A stretch of DNA of 64,000 bases. It comes from Micromonospora rifamycinica. Its GTDB lineage: Bacteria; Actinomycetota; Actinomycetes; Mycobacteriales; Micromonosporaceae. This document shows positions 19,001 through 27,700 of the stretch, piece by piece. The stretch lies in NCBI RefSeq assembly GCF_900090265.1, contig NZ_LT607752.1, positions 1,860,001 through 1,924,000 of the forward strand. The letters are read 5' to 3'. The position numbers and the translations under genes are program-made. The notes beneath the pieces were generated by a model, which was given only the letters and a program-made list of their open reading frames with translations, searched no databases and had not been told where the DNA came from. Positions within the stretch are counted from its first letter, which is position 1. The number at the start of each line of letters is the position of its first letter.

Positions 19001-21082
19001 GCCGCGAACACCGCCGCCGTCCACTCCGCGCGGCAGACCGTTCAGGACATCCTCACCCGGGCACAGGTCCCACCCGGGCCGATCGACCCGGCCCGGCTAC
19101 CCGCCTCGGTGCGGGCGCTGCTCGACCCGCATCTGGCGGTACGCCCCACGCCACCGGTCCGGGTGGAGGTGGACCTGGCCCCGCCACTGGGCGCCTGCAC
19201 GGCCAGCAGTCTGCTCACCGCGACCACCCCCGACGGGCAGGCACACGTGTTCGTCCACCGCTGGACCGCGTCCGAGCTCCACCGACGTGAACGGTCCCGG
19301 GGCGACACCACCGCCCTGACCCTGGCACACCGACACGCCGCCGACTACTGGCGGTGGCGTGTCGCGACGTGGCCGCAGTCCGCCGACGAGGACGTCGACG
19401 ACCTCCGCGAGGCCTACCACCACTACCAGCAGGCCCACCTGCTCGGCGACACCACCGTGGCCGCGGAGCTGGCCACCACCGCCTGGCACCTGGAGCTGCG
19501 CCTGAGCGGAATCGGCCGCCGCGCCGAAGCCCTCACCTACTGCCAGCACGCCGTCGCCCTCAAGCGCGACCTGGCCCGCGCCGACGAACCCGCCCACATC
19601 CGTGACCTCGCCGGCTTCCTCAACAACCTCGGCATCCGACTGTCGGAACTCGGCCGGCAGGAGGAGGCACTGGCGGCCACCACCGAGGCTGTCGACGTCC
19701 ACCGGCGGCTGGCCGCGGCGGACCCGGGCGCGTTCGCAGCCGGCCTCGGCATGTCGTTGAACAACCTCGGCACCACGCTGGCCGGTCTGGGACGGTGGGC
19801 GGAGGCGCTGACCGTCACCATCGAGGCCGTCGAGGTACGCCGACGGCTCGCCGCGGCCGACCCGGAGGCGTCCGAACCCGACCTCGCCATGTCGTTGAAC
19901 AACCTCGGCGCCGTGCTGGCCGGTCTGGGGCGGCGGGCGGAGGCGCTGACCGTCACCATCGAGGCCGTCGAGGTACGCCGACGGCTCGCCGCGGCCGACC
20001 CGGAGGCGTACGAACCCGACCTCGCCGCCTCGCTGGGCAACCTCGGGATCCGGCTGTCGGGGCTGGGGCGGCGGGCGGAGGCCCTGACCGCCACCATCGA
20101 GGCGGTCGAGGTCTACCGGCGGCTGGCCGCGGGGAACCCGGGCGCGTTCGAACCCGACTTCGCCAAGTCGTTGAACAACCTCGGCACGATGCTGGCGGAG
20201 CTGGGGCGATGGGAGGAGGCGCTGACCGCCGCCACCGAAGCCGTGGAGGTCTACCGGCGACTGGCCGCCGTGCACCCCGGCGCGTTCGAAGCCGGCCTCG
20301 GCATGTCGTTGAACAACCTCGGTGTCCGGCTGTCGGAGCTGGAGCGGCGGGCCGAGGCGCTGACCGCGACCACCGAGGCCGTGGAGATCCGGCGGCGCTT
20401 GGCCGCGGTCAACCCGGGCGCGTTCGAACCCGACCTCGCCATGTCGTTGAGCAACCTCGGTATCCGGCTGTCGGAGCTGGATCGGGGGGAGGAGGCCCTG
20501 GCCGCCGCCACCGAGGCGGTGGCGGTCTACCGACGGCTGGCCGCGGCCAACCCGGGCGCGTTCGAGCCCAACCTCGCCACCTCGTTGAACAATCTCAGCG
20601 TCCGGCTGTCGGAGCTGGGGCGACTGCCGGAGGCGCTGGTCACCACGACCGAGGCCGTCGAGGTACGCCGACGGCTGGCCACGGTCAACCCGGGCGCGTT
20701 CGAACCCGACCTCGCCCTGTCGCTGAACAACCTCGGCGCGATGCTCAGCGGCCTGGGGCTGCTGGAGGAGGCCCTGACCGCCACCACCGAGGCCGTCGAG
20801 GTACGCCGACGGCTGGCCACGGCCAACCCGGGCGCGTTCGAACCCGACCTCGCCCTGTCGTTACGCAACCTCGGTGGCATCCTGACCGGCCTCGACCGGT
20901 GGGAGGAGGCGCTGGCCACCCTCTCCGAGGCGGTCGGGATCTACCGCCGGAGATCGGCCCAGCGACCTGCCGTCTACACCAGGCCACTGCGCGCCAGCCT
21001 GACGACGTTGGCGGACGTACTCGTCAACCTGGGGCGGCACGACGAAGCGAACGGTGTACGTCGTGAGATCGACGGACTGTAG
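16082..21082 (+). CDS. Trypsin / CHAT / NB-ARC NTPase / TPR giant protein
   Basis: A 1666-residue protein. It has a trypsin-like domain (about 15-210) with His49 (LTAAHVV), Asp83 (ADVALV) and Ser176 (EAMSGAAV). The CHAT caspase-like protease (about 350-610) has His466 (LHLSGHGG) and Cys508 (AACYTG). The NB-ARC NTPase has Walker A GVGGVGKTTLA (Lys672) and LLVVDNFEDN. A helical/winged region follows, then an array of eleven 46-residue TPR-like repeats from residue 1179 (LNNLG, AEAL, AAADPEA patterns). Two proteases on one STAND switch implies a sensor (TPR) to NTPase to protease relay. Codon 1594 is a rare TTA (20861-20863), hinting at bldA-tRNA-dependent expression. It forms a two-gene operon with trypco2. 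Confidence 0.9.
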   Translation: MDGEVSGRGRWEALAAHRVAEVLVVRSDGTPGRGSGYRVRDDLVLTAAHVVTGGTGVTVRFDAEQPGEWSAPGTVAWCDPTADVALVRLARVDGVSVVPVRFGRLTATAQQVPTHVVGFPRWKLRTTPDGVPVREAHHAVGSIAGLSNPKSRTLEIRVDPPAADPQAGVSPWEAMSGAAVWVAGCVVGVVSAHHRREGPGFLTAVRIEHCFSGQDGPGELLGPGAGSLVDVLAEDGAGAGRVVTEPAAVDLVLRVGGDGGVALTGGQVVVSGRHRGVSPELADAVARLVRARADLVGVRGTGAAVEDPVGVAAGAVGRLLAADLLPEAVVTGLRQEYARARARDLPVRLGVQVDGELARLPWETLWLPGEGSALALDGGVRLYRRVGTGTTTPTGGPLRIVVAISSPLSGGGGLLDYERELRNVVQAVRGARAHEAAVRIVHFATTREIRAALTEWPAHVLHLSGHGGPGVVELEDEAGAARRVDVDTFVREAIPVGRMPPVAVLAACYTGAEAGVSSVGGGSFAAGLLAAGASVVIASQTAITDVYATRMFAKIYENVAADPGADVIAAAAQARREVQQELGQSTVDGAGRSPGLGEWAAVSVLAGVGWFPVLDPARPGLVGVTTPTAAGVLRRQPGDVVGRRWEQRRLPARLLGRSTAGVVLHGVGGVGKTTLADELIARIVEADPSRLVAVVRNEVGVDVVITAILDAVTDNLRLSRPVWASPVVLAGLRQAHDGNLSWRRRLEILDGQVLPTVPVLLVVDNFEDNLTPAGDDGRREVADPDLAALLARLAASAGAARLLITSRYRFTLPEHAEYALTFQPVGPLSAAETLKLAWALPQLDLLDETQLAQVWRSVGGHPRCLEYLDALLAGGQARFADVRIRLLNAAAARLAARGHSTVDIDRYLSEHGGLDAALAETAALAADDVLLDDLLTQLDRTPHARALLWGASVYRRAVDHHALAFQLGVPDPHAANTAAVHSARQTVQDILTRAQVPPGPIDPARLPASVRALLDPHLAVRPTPPVRVEVDLAPPLGACTASSLLTATTPDGQAHVFVHRWTASELHRRERSRGDTTALTLAHRHAADYWRWRVATWPQSADEDVDDLREAYHHYQQAHLLGDTTVAAELATTAWHLELRLSGIGRRAEALTYCQHAVALKRDLARADEPAHIRDLAGFLNNLGIRLSELGRQEEALAATTEAVDVHRRLAAADPGAFAAGLGMSLNNLGTTLAGLGRWAEALTVTIEAVEVRRRLAAADPEASEPDLAMSLNNLGAVLAGLGRRAEALTVTIEAVEVRRRLAAADPEAYEPDLAASLGNLGIRLSGLGRRAEALTATIEAVEVYRRLAAGNPGAFEPDFAKSLNNLGTMLAELGRWEEALTAATEAVEVYRRLAAVHPGAFEAGLGMSLNNLGVRLSELERRAEALTATTEAVEIRRRLAAVNPGAFEPDLAMSLSNLGIRLSELDRGEEALAAATEAVAVYRRLAAANPGAFEPNLATSLNNLSVRLSELGRLPEALVTTTEAVEVRRRLATVNPGAFEPDLALSLNNLGAMLSGLGLLEEALTATTEAVEVRRRLATANPGAFEPDLALSLRNLGGILTGLDRWEEALATLSEAVGIYRRRSAQRPAVYTRPLRASLTTLADVLVNLGRHDEANGVRREIDGL
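19616..20953 (+). repeat. 138-bp tandem coding repeats (TPR array)
   Basis: Roughly ten to eleven tandem units of 138 bp encode the 46-residue TPR-like repeats of the trypsin-CHAT giant. Adjacent units starting near 19755 and 19893 share long identical DNA tracts, for example the stretch encoding EAL-TVTIEAVEVRRRL. This indicates recent duplication or homogenisation and probable copy-number variation. Confidence 0.85.
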
Positions 21083-21157
21083 CGGGCACGCGGTCGCCCA
21101 CCGCCATGCCCCGGGAAGCCGGCGGCGGTCGCCCACCCACCCGACGGGAGCCGAACC

Positions 21158-22486
21158 GTGAACCGGCGGAATCCCCCGGCCGAGCAACGCGATCCCCCGA
21201 CCGGACGGCTGGTCCTGGTCGAGTACTACCTCACCGGGGACCAGGCACTGATCTTCTTCGTCACCGCGGAACGCGCCGAGCCGGAGCTGGTCAGCCTGCC
21301 GGTGGACACCGGGGAGCTCGCCGCGCTGGTGGTGCGGTTCGCGCTCGCGCTGGACCGGGTGACCGAGGGTCCGGCCCTGCTGGAGCAGGCGACCGCCATC
21401 CTCGACCATCCGGTCCTGGTGAGTCTCGTCGCCCCGGTTCTCGACCGGGTACGACCCGGGGACCGGCTCTGTCTGGTGCCGCACGGGCCGCTGCACCGGG
21501 TGCCGCTGCACGCCGTACCGTGTCGGGGTGTGCGGTTGGCCGACGCGCACCCGGTGGTCTACACGCCGAGTGCCGCGGTGCTGCGCTACTGCCAGGCCAA
21601 CCGGCGCGGCGCCCGGTCGACCGCGCTGGTGGTCGCCGACCCGCCCGGCACCGAACCGCTGACCTTCGGCCTGGTGCACGCGGCCGCGCTCACCGGGCGG
21701 TTCGACGCCGACCGGATGCAGGGTGCCGAGGCCAGCCGGGCCGCACTGCTGCGTCGGCTCGGCGGCCCGGCCCCGGACGCGGGGACCGCCGCCGCACACC
21801 GGCCACCGCCGGGAATCCTGCACATAGGCGCGCACGGCGTCTTCGATCCCGAGGATCCGATGGCCTCCGGCGTCGAGCTGGCCGACGGTCGCCTCACCGC
21901 CACCGACATGCTCGGATTGCGACTGACCGGGACGCTGGTGGTGCTGGCCGCGTGTCGTACCGGTGTCTCCGACACCCGGCCCGGAGACGAGTTGCTCGGC
22001 CTGATCCGGGCGCTGCTCCACGCCGGCGCGCCGGCCGTGCTGGTGAGCCTCTGGAAGGTCGACGATCTCTCCACGGCGATGCTGCTCGACGAGTTCTACC
22101 GGGGCCTCGGCGACGGGTCGCCGGCCGTGGTGGCGCTCCACCGGGCCCAGTCGTGGTTGCGCCGTCGCACCGCCGCCGACGTCCTCGCGTACGTCGGGCA
22201 GGCCCGGGACAGCGCCGGGACGAGCCATCCGGCGGCGGCGCGACTCGCCCTCGCGGAGGCGCGGATCCGGCTCGTGGCGCGGGACTTCGCCGGCGCGACC
22301 GACACCGCCCAGGTGGCCCTGAGCCTGGCCGGCACGGCACGGGACCGCCAGCGGGTGGAGGGCGTCCTGTATCGGGCACGCTTCCTGGCCGGGACCGGGA
22401 AGGGTGTACCGGTCGACCTCGACCGTCGGTTGTACGACAGCTTCTTCTTCTGGGCACCGTTCGTCCTCGTCGGAGACTGGGACTGA
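21158..22486 (+). CDS. Stand-alone CHAT-domain caspase-like protease
   Basis: A 442-residue protein starting at GTG (21158) behind GGGAG. It begins, after a 15-residue leader, with GRLVLVEYYLTGDQALIFFV, which is the usual first strand of a CHAT domain just after the TPR part in fused CHAT-TPR proteins. The catalytic His is His226 (ILHIGAHGVF) and the Cys is Cys266 (VVLAACRTG). The conserved LWKVDDLSTAMLLDEFY follows. About 100 residues of helical C-terminus complete it. The missing N-terminal TPR half is supplied by a separate gene at the end of the same operon. Likely an effector protease; its partner and trigger are unknown. Confidence 0.87.
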   Translation: MNRRNPPAEQRDPPTGRLVLVEYYLTGDQALIFFVTAERAEPELVSLPVDTGELAALVVRFALALDRVTEGPALLEQATAILDHPVLVSLVAPVLDRVRPGDRLCLVPHGPLHRVPLHAVPCRGVRLADAHPVVYTPSAAVLRYCQANRRGARSTALVVADPPGTEPLTFGLVHAAALTGRFDADRMQGAEASRAALLRRLGGPAPDAGTAAAHRPPPGILHIGAHGVFDPEDPMASGVELADGRLTATDMLGLRLTGTLVVLAACRTGVSDTRPGDELLGLIRALLHAGAPAVLVSLWKVDDLSTAMLLDEFYRGLGDGSPAVVALHRAQSWLRRRTAADVLAYVGQARDSAGTSHPAAARLALAEARIRLVARDFAGATDTAQVALSLAGTARDRQRVEGVLYRARFLAGTGKGVPVDLDRRLYDSFFFWAPFVLVGDWD

Positions 22487-22582
22487 GCGGGTGGGACACG
22501 ACTACCGCCCCGCCACGGCGGGGACGCCCTCGACCGGGACGGCCCCTGGGCCGGACCGGCCAAGCAGGAAGGAAACGGGAGC

Positions 22583-23116
22583 ATGGGCCTGACCGCACGG
22601 GATGTGATGCTCACCGACCATCGGGTCGTCGAGACCGAGCACGGGCCGCCGGAGCGGGCCGACGAGCTGACCCTGGGCGTCGACGGGCGGGGGACACCAC
22701 GCTGGGTGGCCGGCCCGGGCGGCCGGGGTCCGGCCCTGCTCATCGCGGCGTCGACGCCGGTGGACGAGCTGTTGACGTCGGATGCTCTCATCCGGCTGCT
22801 GAGCGAGCTCCCGGCGCTGGTGGTGGTCGACGATTCCGGGCGTCCGATGGGTGTCGTTTCCGCCGAGGCCCTCGCCGAACAGGTGCTGCGGCACCTGGGG
22901 CGTGCCGCGTGGCCGACCTACGGCATCGAACCGCTGGAGGCGGAGGTGCCCTTCGGCATGGATGATCCGCTGCTGGCCGGGTCGTTGCGGCCCCCGACGC
23001 TGCCGATCCGGGTCTTCTGCCAGTATTGCGGCGCGCTCAACCACTTCGACGAGTTCCCGGAGCCGGAGCAGGACTGCGTGGCCGGCGGGCACCAGCTCCG
23101 AGCGGTCTGGTGGTGA
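22583..23116 (+). CDS. CBS-like domain plus C-terminal zinc-ribbon protein
   Basis: A 177-residue cytoplasmic protein. The ATG follows GGAAGGAAACGGGAGC. The segment about 75-110 (LSELPALVVVDDSGRPMGVVSAEALAEQVL) looks like half of a CBS nucleotide-sensing pair. The N-terminal half may hold the rest in degenerate form. The last 35 residues carry a putative zinc ribbon: CQYCG, an acidic spacer, then a Cys and a His (DCVAGGH). It lies between the CHAT protease and the membrane SAF protein in one operon (96-base and 4-base gaps), suggesting it couples nucleotide or metal status to the protease. No closer family was recognised. Confidence 0.6.
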   Translation: MGLTARDVMLTDHRVVETEHGPPERADELTLGVDGRGTPRWVAGPGGRGPALLIAASTPVDELLTSDALIRLLSELPALVVVDDSGRPMGVVSAEALAEQVLRHLGRAAWPTYGIEPLEAEVPFGMDDPLLAGSLRPPTLPIRVFCQYCGALNHFDEFPEPEQDCVAGGHQLRAVWW

Positions 23117-23120
23117 CCCG

Positions 23121-24713
23121 GTGGGCGTCCTCTTCGAGTCCGCGACGGCGCTGCTGGATCGTCGCCGGCTGACCACGGTCTGGCTACCGCTGCTGGTCTT
23201 CGTGGGCGCGCTGGGCGCGGTGGTCGTGGCCGGGGTCGGGTGGGGGGCCGCCCGCCTCTGGTGGGGCGGCCTCGGCACCGAGGGCAGCTCCGCGCTGGTC
23301 GTCGCGCTGGCTCTGCTGACCATCCTGCTCGGGCAACTGCTGGCCGGCTACCGTACCGACCTGCTCCGGCTGTTCAGCGGTTACTGGCCGGCGCTGCCCG
23401 GCCTGACCTGGCTCGGTCGGCAGATGACCGCCCGCCACCAGCGGGTGCACGCCGGTCGGACGGGCGGCGACCCGACACTCTTCCTCGGCTATCCGCGCCG
23501 GGCGGACCGGGTGCTGCCTACCCGGCTCGGCAACACGCTACGCGCCGCCGAGGAGCACGCCGACCGGTACGGCCTGGACGGGGTGGCCGCCTGGCCCAGG
23601 CTCTACGTGGTGCTGCCCGAGCAGTTCGTCGCCGCCTTCTCCAGCGCGGCCACCGGCCTGGAGGCGGCGGTGACCATCAGTGTCCTCGGTGCCGGCTTCG
23701 CCCTGCTCGGTGGCGGGTTGGCGGCGGCGGTCCTGCCCTGGTACGGCGCGCTCGCCTGCGTGTGGGGAGGCATCGGGGTGGCCCTGCTGGGCTACCGGGC
23801 GGCGGCGCGGGCCGCGGTGCCGTACGCGCAGCTGGTCCGGACCGCGTTCGACGTGCACCGGTTCGCGTTGCTGGAGGCGATGCGGCTGGAGCTGCCACCG
23901 AGCTTCGGCGCGGAACGGGAGCAGTGGCTCCAGCTCGGCAAGGTCTGGTACTCCGGCTGGCCGGACAGTGACCGGGCCTCCGCCTTGCGCTATCCGCAGC
24001 CCGTCGAGCCGGCAGAGGTCAACGGGTCGGCGGGGGTCAGCGGGCCGCACCGGCCGGCGGCCACGGTGCCGCCCGGGGCGTCCCGGCAGCCGGGGCCGGT
24101 CGCCCCGTCATCCGCCGACGCTCCCCAGGCTGTCGCCGCCGCATCGCCCGTCGACGCTCCCCCGGCCGTGGTCACGCCGGGCACCGCCGGTCAGCGCCGT
24201 CCCTTGCCGGTACGGGCGATCGCGCTCGTGGCCGTCGGGCTGCTCGGGGGCGTGGCGGCCGCGGTCGCCGCAGGCCGTGCCGACAGCACCCCGGTGGCCG
24301 CCCGGTCGTTGCCGGCGTTCCACGTGCTGACCGCCGCCGACGTGCGGGGACGACCGGACGGCAACTCCCTCGGCCGCTACACCGTTCGGGCGGTCGCGCA
24401 GGGCCGGCCGCTGCACACGCGCGAACTGGGGCCGAAGCTGCCCGACGGGGTGCTGGTCGGTCGTAGCATCGTCGCTCTGCCCGCCGCCGGCCTGGCCGAC
24501 CGGTTCGGGCGGGGCGCCCGGGTGACCCTGGTGGTGGTGCCGGCGGCACCGGAGACGGGGCCGGCGGCACCGCCGGAGCGCTTCGTCGACGTACTGGTGC
24601 TCGACCGGCTCGACCGCGATCCGTACCCCCTGGTGGTGGCCGTTTCCAGCACCAGGGTCGACCGGCTGCTGGCCCTCACCGCCGGTGGTGCGGTGCACGT
24701 GGTCGTCGACTGA
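23121..24713 (+). CDS. Multi-pass membrane protein with C-terminal SAF-like domain
   Basis: A 530-residue protein; GTG start 4 bases after the preceding stop. Two N-terminal membrane helices (about 20-45 and 55-78), a cytoplasmic helical region, then two or more helices near 180-235 (ISVLGAGFALLGGGLAAAVLPW, ALACVWGGIGVALLGY). A Pro/Ala-rich linker (about 295-355), a single helix near 360-380 and an extracytoplasmic SAF-like domain follow (LPAFHVLTAADVRG, RPLHTRELGPKL, VTLVVV). SAF/CpaB-like domains bind glycans or act in pilus assembly. Here it may be a cell-surface sensor for the CHAT/TPR operon, which is inference. Confidence 0.7.
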   Translation: MGVLFESATALLDRRRLTTVWLPLLVFVGALGAVVVAGVGWGAARLWWGGLGTEGSSALVVALALLTILLGQLLAGYRTDLLRLFSGYWPALPGLTWLGRQMTARHQRVHAGRTGGDPTLFLGYPRRADRVLPTRLGNTLRAAEEHADRYGLDGVAAWPRLYVVLPEQFVAAFSSAATGLEAAVTISVLGAGFALLGGGLAAAVLPWYGALACVWGGIGVALLGYRAAARAAVPYAQLVRTAFDVHRFALLEAMRLELPPSFGAEREQWLQLGKVWYSGWPDSDRASALRYPQPVEPAEVNGSAGVSGPHRPAATVPPGASRQPGPVAPSSADAPQAVAAASPVDAPPAVVTPGTAGQRRPLPVRAIALVAVGLLGGVAAAVAAGRADSTPVAARSLPAFHVLTAADVRGRPDGNSLGRYTVRAVAQGRPLHTRELGPKLPDGVLVGRSIVALPAAGLADRFGRGARVTLVVVPAAPETGPAAPPERFVDVLVLDRLDRDPYPLVVAVSSTRVDRLLALTAGGAVHVVVD

Positions 24714-24721
24714 CCGCCCAC

Positions 24722-24769
24722 CGACGGAGGGAGCCCGGTGACCAGCGACGGAGGGAGCCCGATGACCAG
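24722..24769 (+). repeat. 24-bp tandem duplication of ribosome site and start codon
   Basis: Two back-to-back 24-bp copies of CGACGGAGGGAGCCCG-(G/A)TGACCAG. Each copy contains GGAGGGAG and an in-frame start, GTG at 24738 and ATG at 24762. Translation of the TPR gene could begin at either. Confidence 0.85.
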
Positions 24770-27700
24770 CGACCGCGATGCCCGGACCGGCCGGCACGAC
24801 GGACCCGGACCGGAGGGGCTGCAGCGTCTGCTGGACGAACTGCCGCTGCCGGAGCTGGAGCGGACGCTGCGGGGGCTGCTCGCCGACCGGCTGCGCGAAG
24901 CGGACCTGCGCGGGGCCTTCGAGGCGAGCCTGAACCTGACCGAGGTGCTGGTCCGGACCGGTCGGTTCCGGGCCGCCTTCGCCGCCAACGAGCAGACCCG
25001 TGACCTGGCCGACAGGGCACCGGTCGGGCCGTGGAGCCGACACGCCGCCGAGGTGCAGCACCTACGCCTGCTGCACGAGTTGGGCCACGACGAGGAGGCC
25101 CTGCCCCGGATCGCGGAACTCCTGCTCGAACTGCTGCCCGATCCCGCCTCGGCCGTCGGCGAGACCGCTCACCGGGTCGACAGCGGGGTCGACGAGGTCG
25201 TCGGCGGTGACGAGGTACTGGAGGCGCTCGTCGATGTCGGCCGCAGCACCGTCGTCGCTCTGGGGCGGTGGCGTGACGCGCTCTACTTCAGCGACCTGCA
25301 CCTGAACCTCCTCGACGTCCGACGGGCGGCACCGGTCGAGATCGCCACGGCACAGCTCAGCCGATCGGCCGCGCTGCGGGAGGTCGGTGAACTCGATGCC
25401 GCCGACACCGTGCTGCTGTACTGCCAGGAGGTCTTCACCGACGCCGACGACGGACCCGGCCTGACCCGCGTGCTGGGCGGCCGGGGGCAGGTGTCCTGGG
25501 CGCGGGGGGACCGGGAAGGGGCCGTCGCGCTGCAACTGGCCGCCCTCGGTAGGGCCTACCGCCGTCCGGACCGGCACACGGTCGCCACCGCGCACCGGCA
25601 CCTCGCCGCCTATCTGCCCGCATCGGCGGCGGCACAGCGGTTGGCGCACGGCCTCGCCGCCGCTGTGCTGCACCGCCTCACCGACCACGAGGCCGAACTC
25701 GACGCGACGGTCGGCGACATCGTCGCCCGGGCGCCCGGCGACGACCTGCTCGACGCGGTGGGCGTCGGATGGCTGGTCGCCGAGGTGGACCGGGTGGAGG
25801 GGGTCGACTTCGTGGCGTTGACGGCGGAGTTCGGCCTCGACGCCGACGGGGTCGCCACGGCCCTCGCCGAACTGGTGCCGATCCTGCGCGGGCGGTCGTC
25901 GGCCGGCAGCCGGTCCGCCGCCAGGGCGCTGCGCCGGTGGGAGCCGGCGGTCGCCACCCTGGTGGCCGCGGTCGACGGCGACGACCAGGCCCGCCGCGCC
26001 CTGGACGAGTACCTGGCCCTCCAGGAACAGAGTCCGGAGTACACGAGGCTGGTCGCCGCGCTGCGGGCCATCGCCGACGGTGTCCGCGATCCGGACCGGC
26101 TCGTCACTGGACTGGACGACACCGCCGCCCGGATCGTCGGCCACGCTGCGGACGCCCTGGCCGGGCGGACCCGCCTGCTGGCGGCTCCGACGGACCTGCC
26201 GGCGGCGCTGTACGACGCGCGGCAACGGCACCGCGAACTCGTCCGGACCATCGCCGCCGCCGCGCACGGTCGTCCCGCCGCGCTGGCGGAGGTGTGGCGG
26301 TGGCTGGACGCCGGCGCCGGCCTCCCCGGATTCGGGCCGCTGTTCGCGGCGGTTCATACCATCGTCCTCAACGGACTCGCCAGTTCCCTCCGCGCTTCCG
26401 CCGGCAGCCGCGCCGATCGTCGCGCTGCGCGCCGTGCGGCCAGTCGGATCGACGTCAGGGCACTGACGGCGAACCTGACCGGCCCCCAGGCGGCGCTGGT
26501 CCGGGCCGTCGTCGACGAGATCCGGCTCGCCCCGTCGCCGCCCCGTGCCGCCGAGGCGGTGGCGCTGCGGGTGAGGGCCGCACTCGACCGGGAACCGGGC
26601 CTCGGCCCGGACGAACTCCGGGGCGCCCTCGAGCACGGGGTGGCGGTGGACGACGTGCTGCGCCGGGTCTGCCAGGCGGTGGACCGCTGGGTCGGCGAGG
26701 GATCCGTCGAGATGGCGGTGTCGCTGCTCAATGAGGTGGTCTCCCAGCTGCTGGGCCGAGGTGACCCGGCCAGTGCCCTGGTTCCCGCCGAGCGCCTGGC
26801 GGAACTCGCGGTCGCCGGACCGCCCGGTGGCGGCCGACGCCAGCCCTCAGAGGGGTCGGCCGGCAGGGAACAGGTGGCCGTCGAGCCGATCGTGACGTAT
26901 CTGATCGGCTCGACGGCCTTCGACGCGGCCCGCCGGGCCTATGCCGGCACGTCCGCGCTGGTCGGTCAGGCCATCCCGCAGCGCGCTCCGGCTCCGCTCG
27001 GCATCGACGTCCCGGCCGCGGAGGTCGAGCAGGCCCGCCGCTGGGTGGTGCTGGCCCACCGGCTGCCGACCGAGAGCGAGCACGCCCGGGCGCGGCTGAT
27101 GCTGGCCGACGCCCTGGTCAGCTCCGCCGGTGGGGACCTCGACCGGGCGCTCGACCGGGCCCGCACCGCCCAGGAGATCTTCACGGACCGGTCCGGCGCG
27201 ACGGTCGAGGCCCTGGTCGCGGCGACGGTCCTCGCCGCGGTCCATCGACAGCGGGGTGAACTCCGGGCGGCGCTGGCCGGCTACGACCGGCTCGTCGACG
27301 CGTGGGGGGCGGCACCCGACGGCCGGGAGATCCTCCTGGCCGAGGCGTACACCGCACGAGCCCGGGTGCGGGCCACCATCGGCCACCACCACCGCGCCCT
27401 CGCCGACCTCCAGCAGGCGCTGGCCGTGGTCCGCCGGGTTCCCGGTCCGAAGAGCACCCTCGCCGAGGGGCCGATCCAGGCCTGTCGGGGAAACCTGTAC
27501 GAGGATCTGGGTGACCTGCCGGCAGCGGTGGAAGCCTACGGACGCGCCTGGCAGATCGCGGTACGCACCGGCCACCGCAACTCCCAGGCGGCCGCACTGC
27601 ACACCCTCGGCGGTTTCTTCGGCCGACTCGCCACGGGGGAACTCGGGCCGGTCGGCAGCGGTGAGCTGCTCCGACTGATCGGCCCGCTGCTCCGCAGCGG

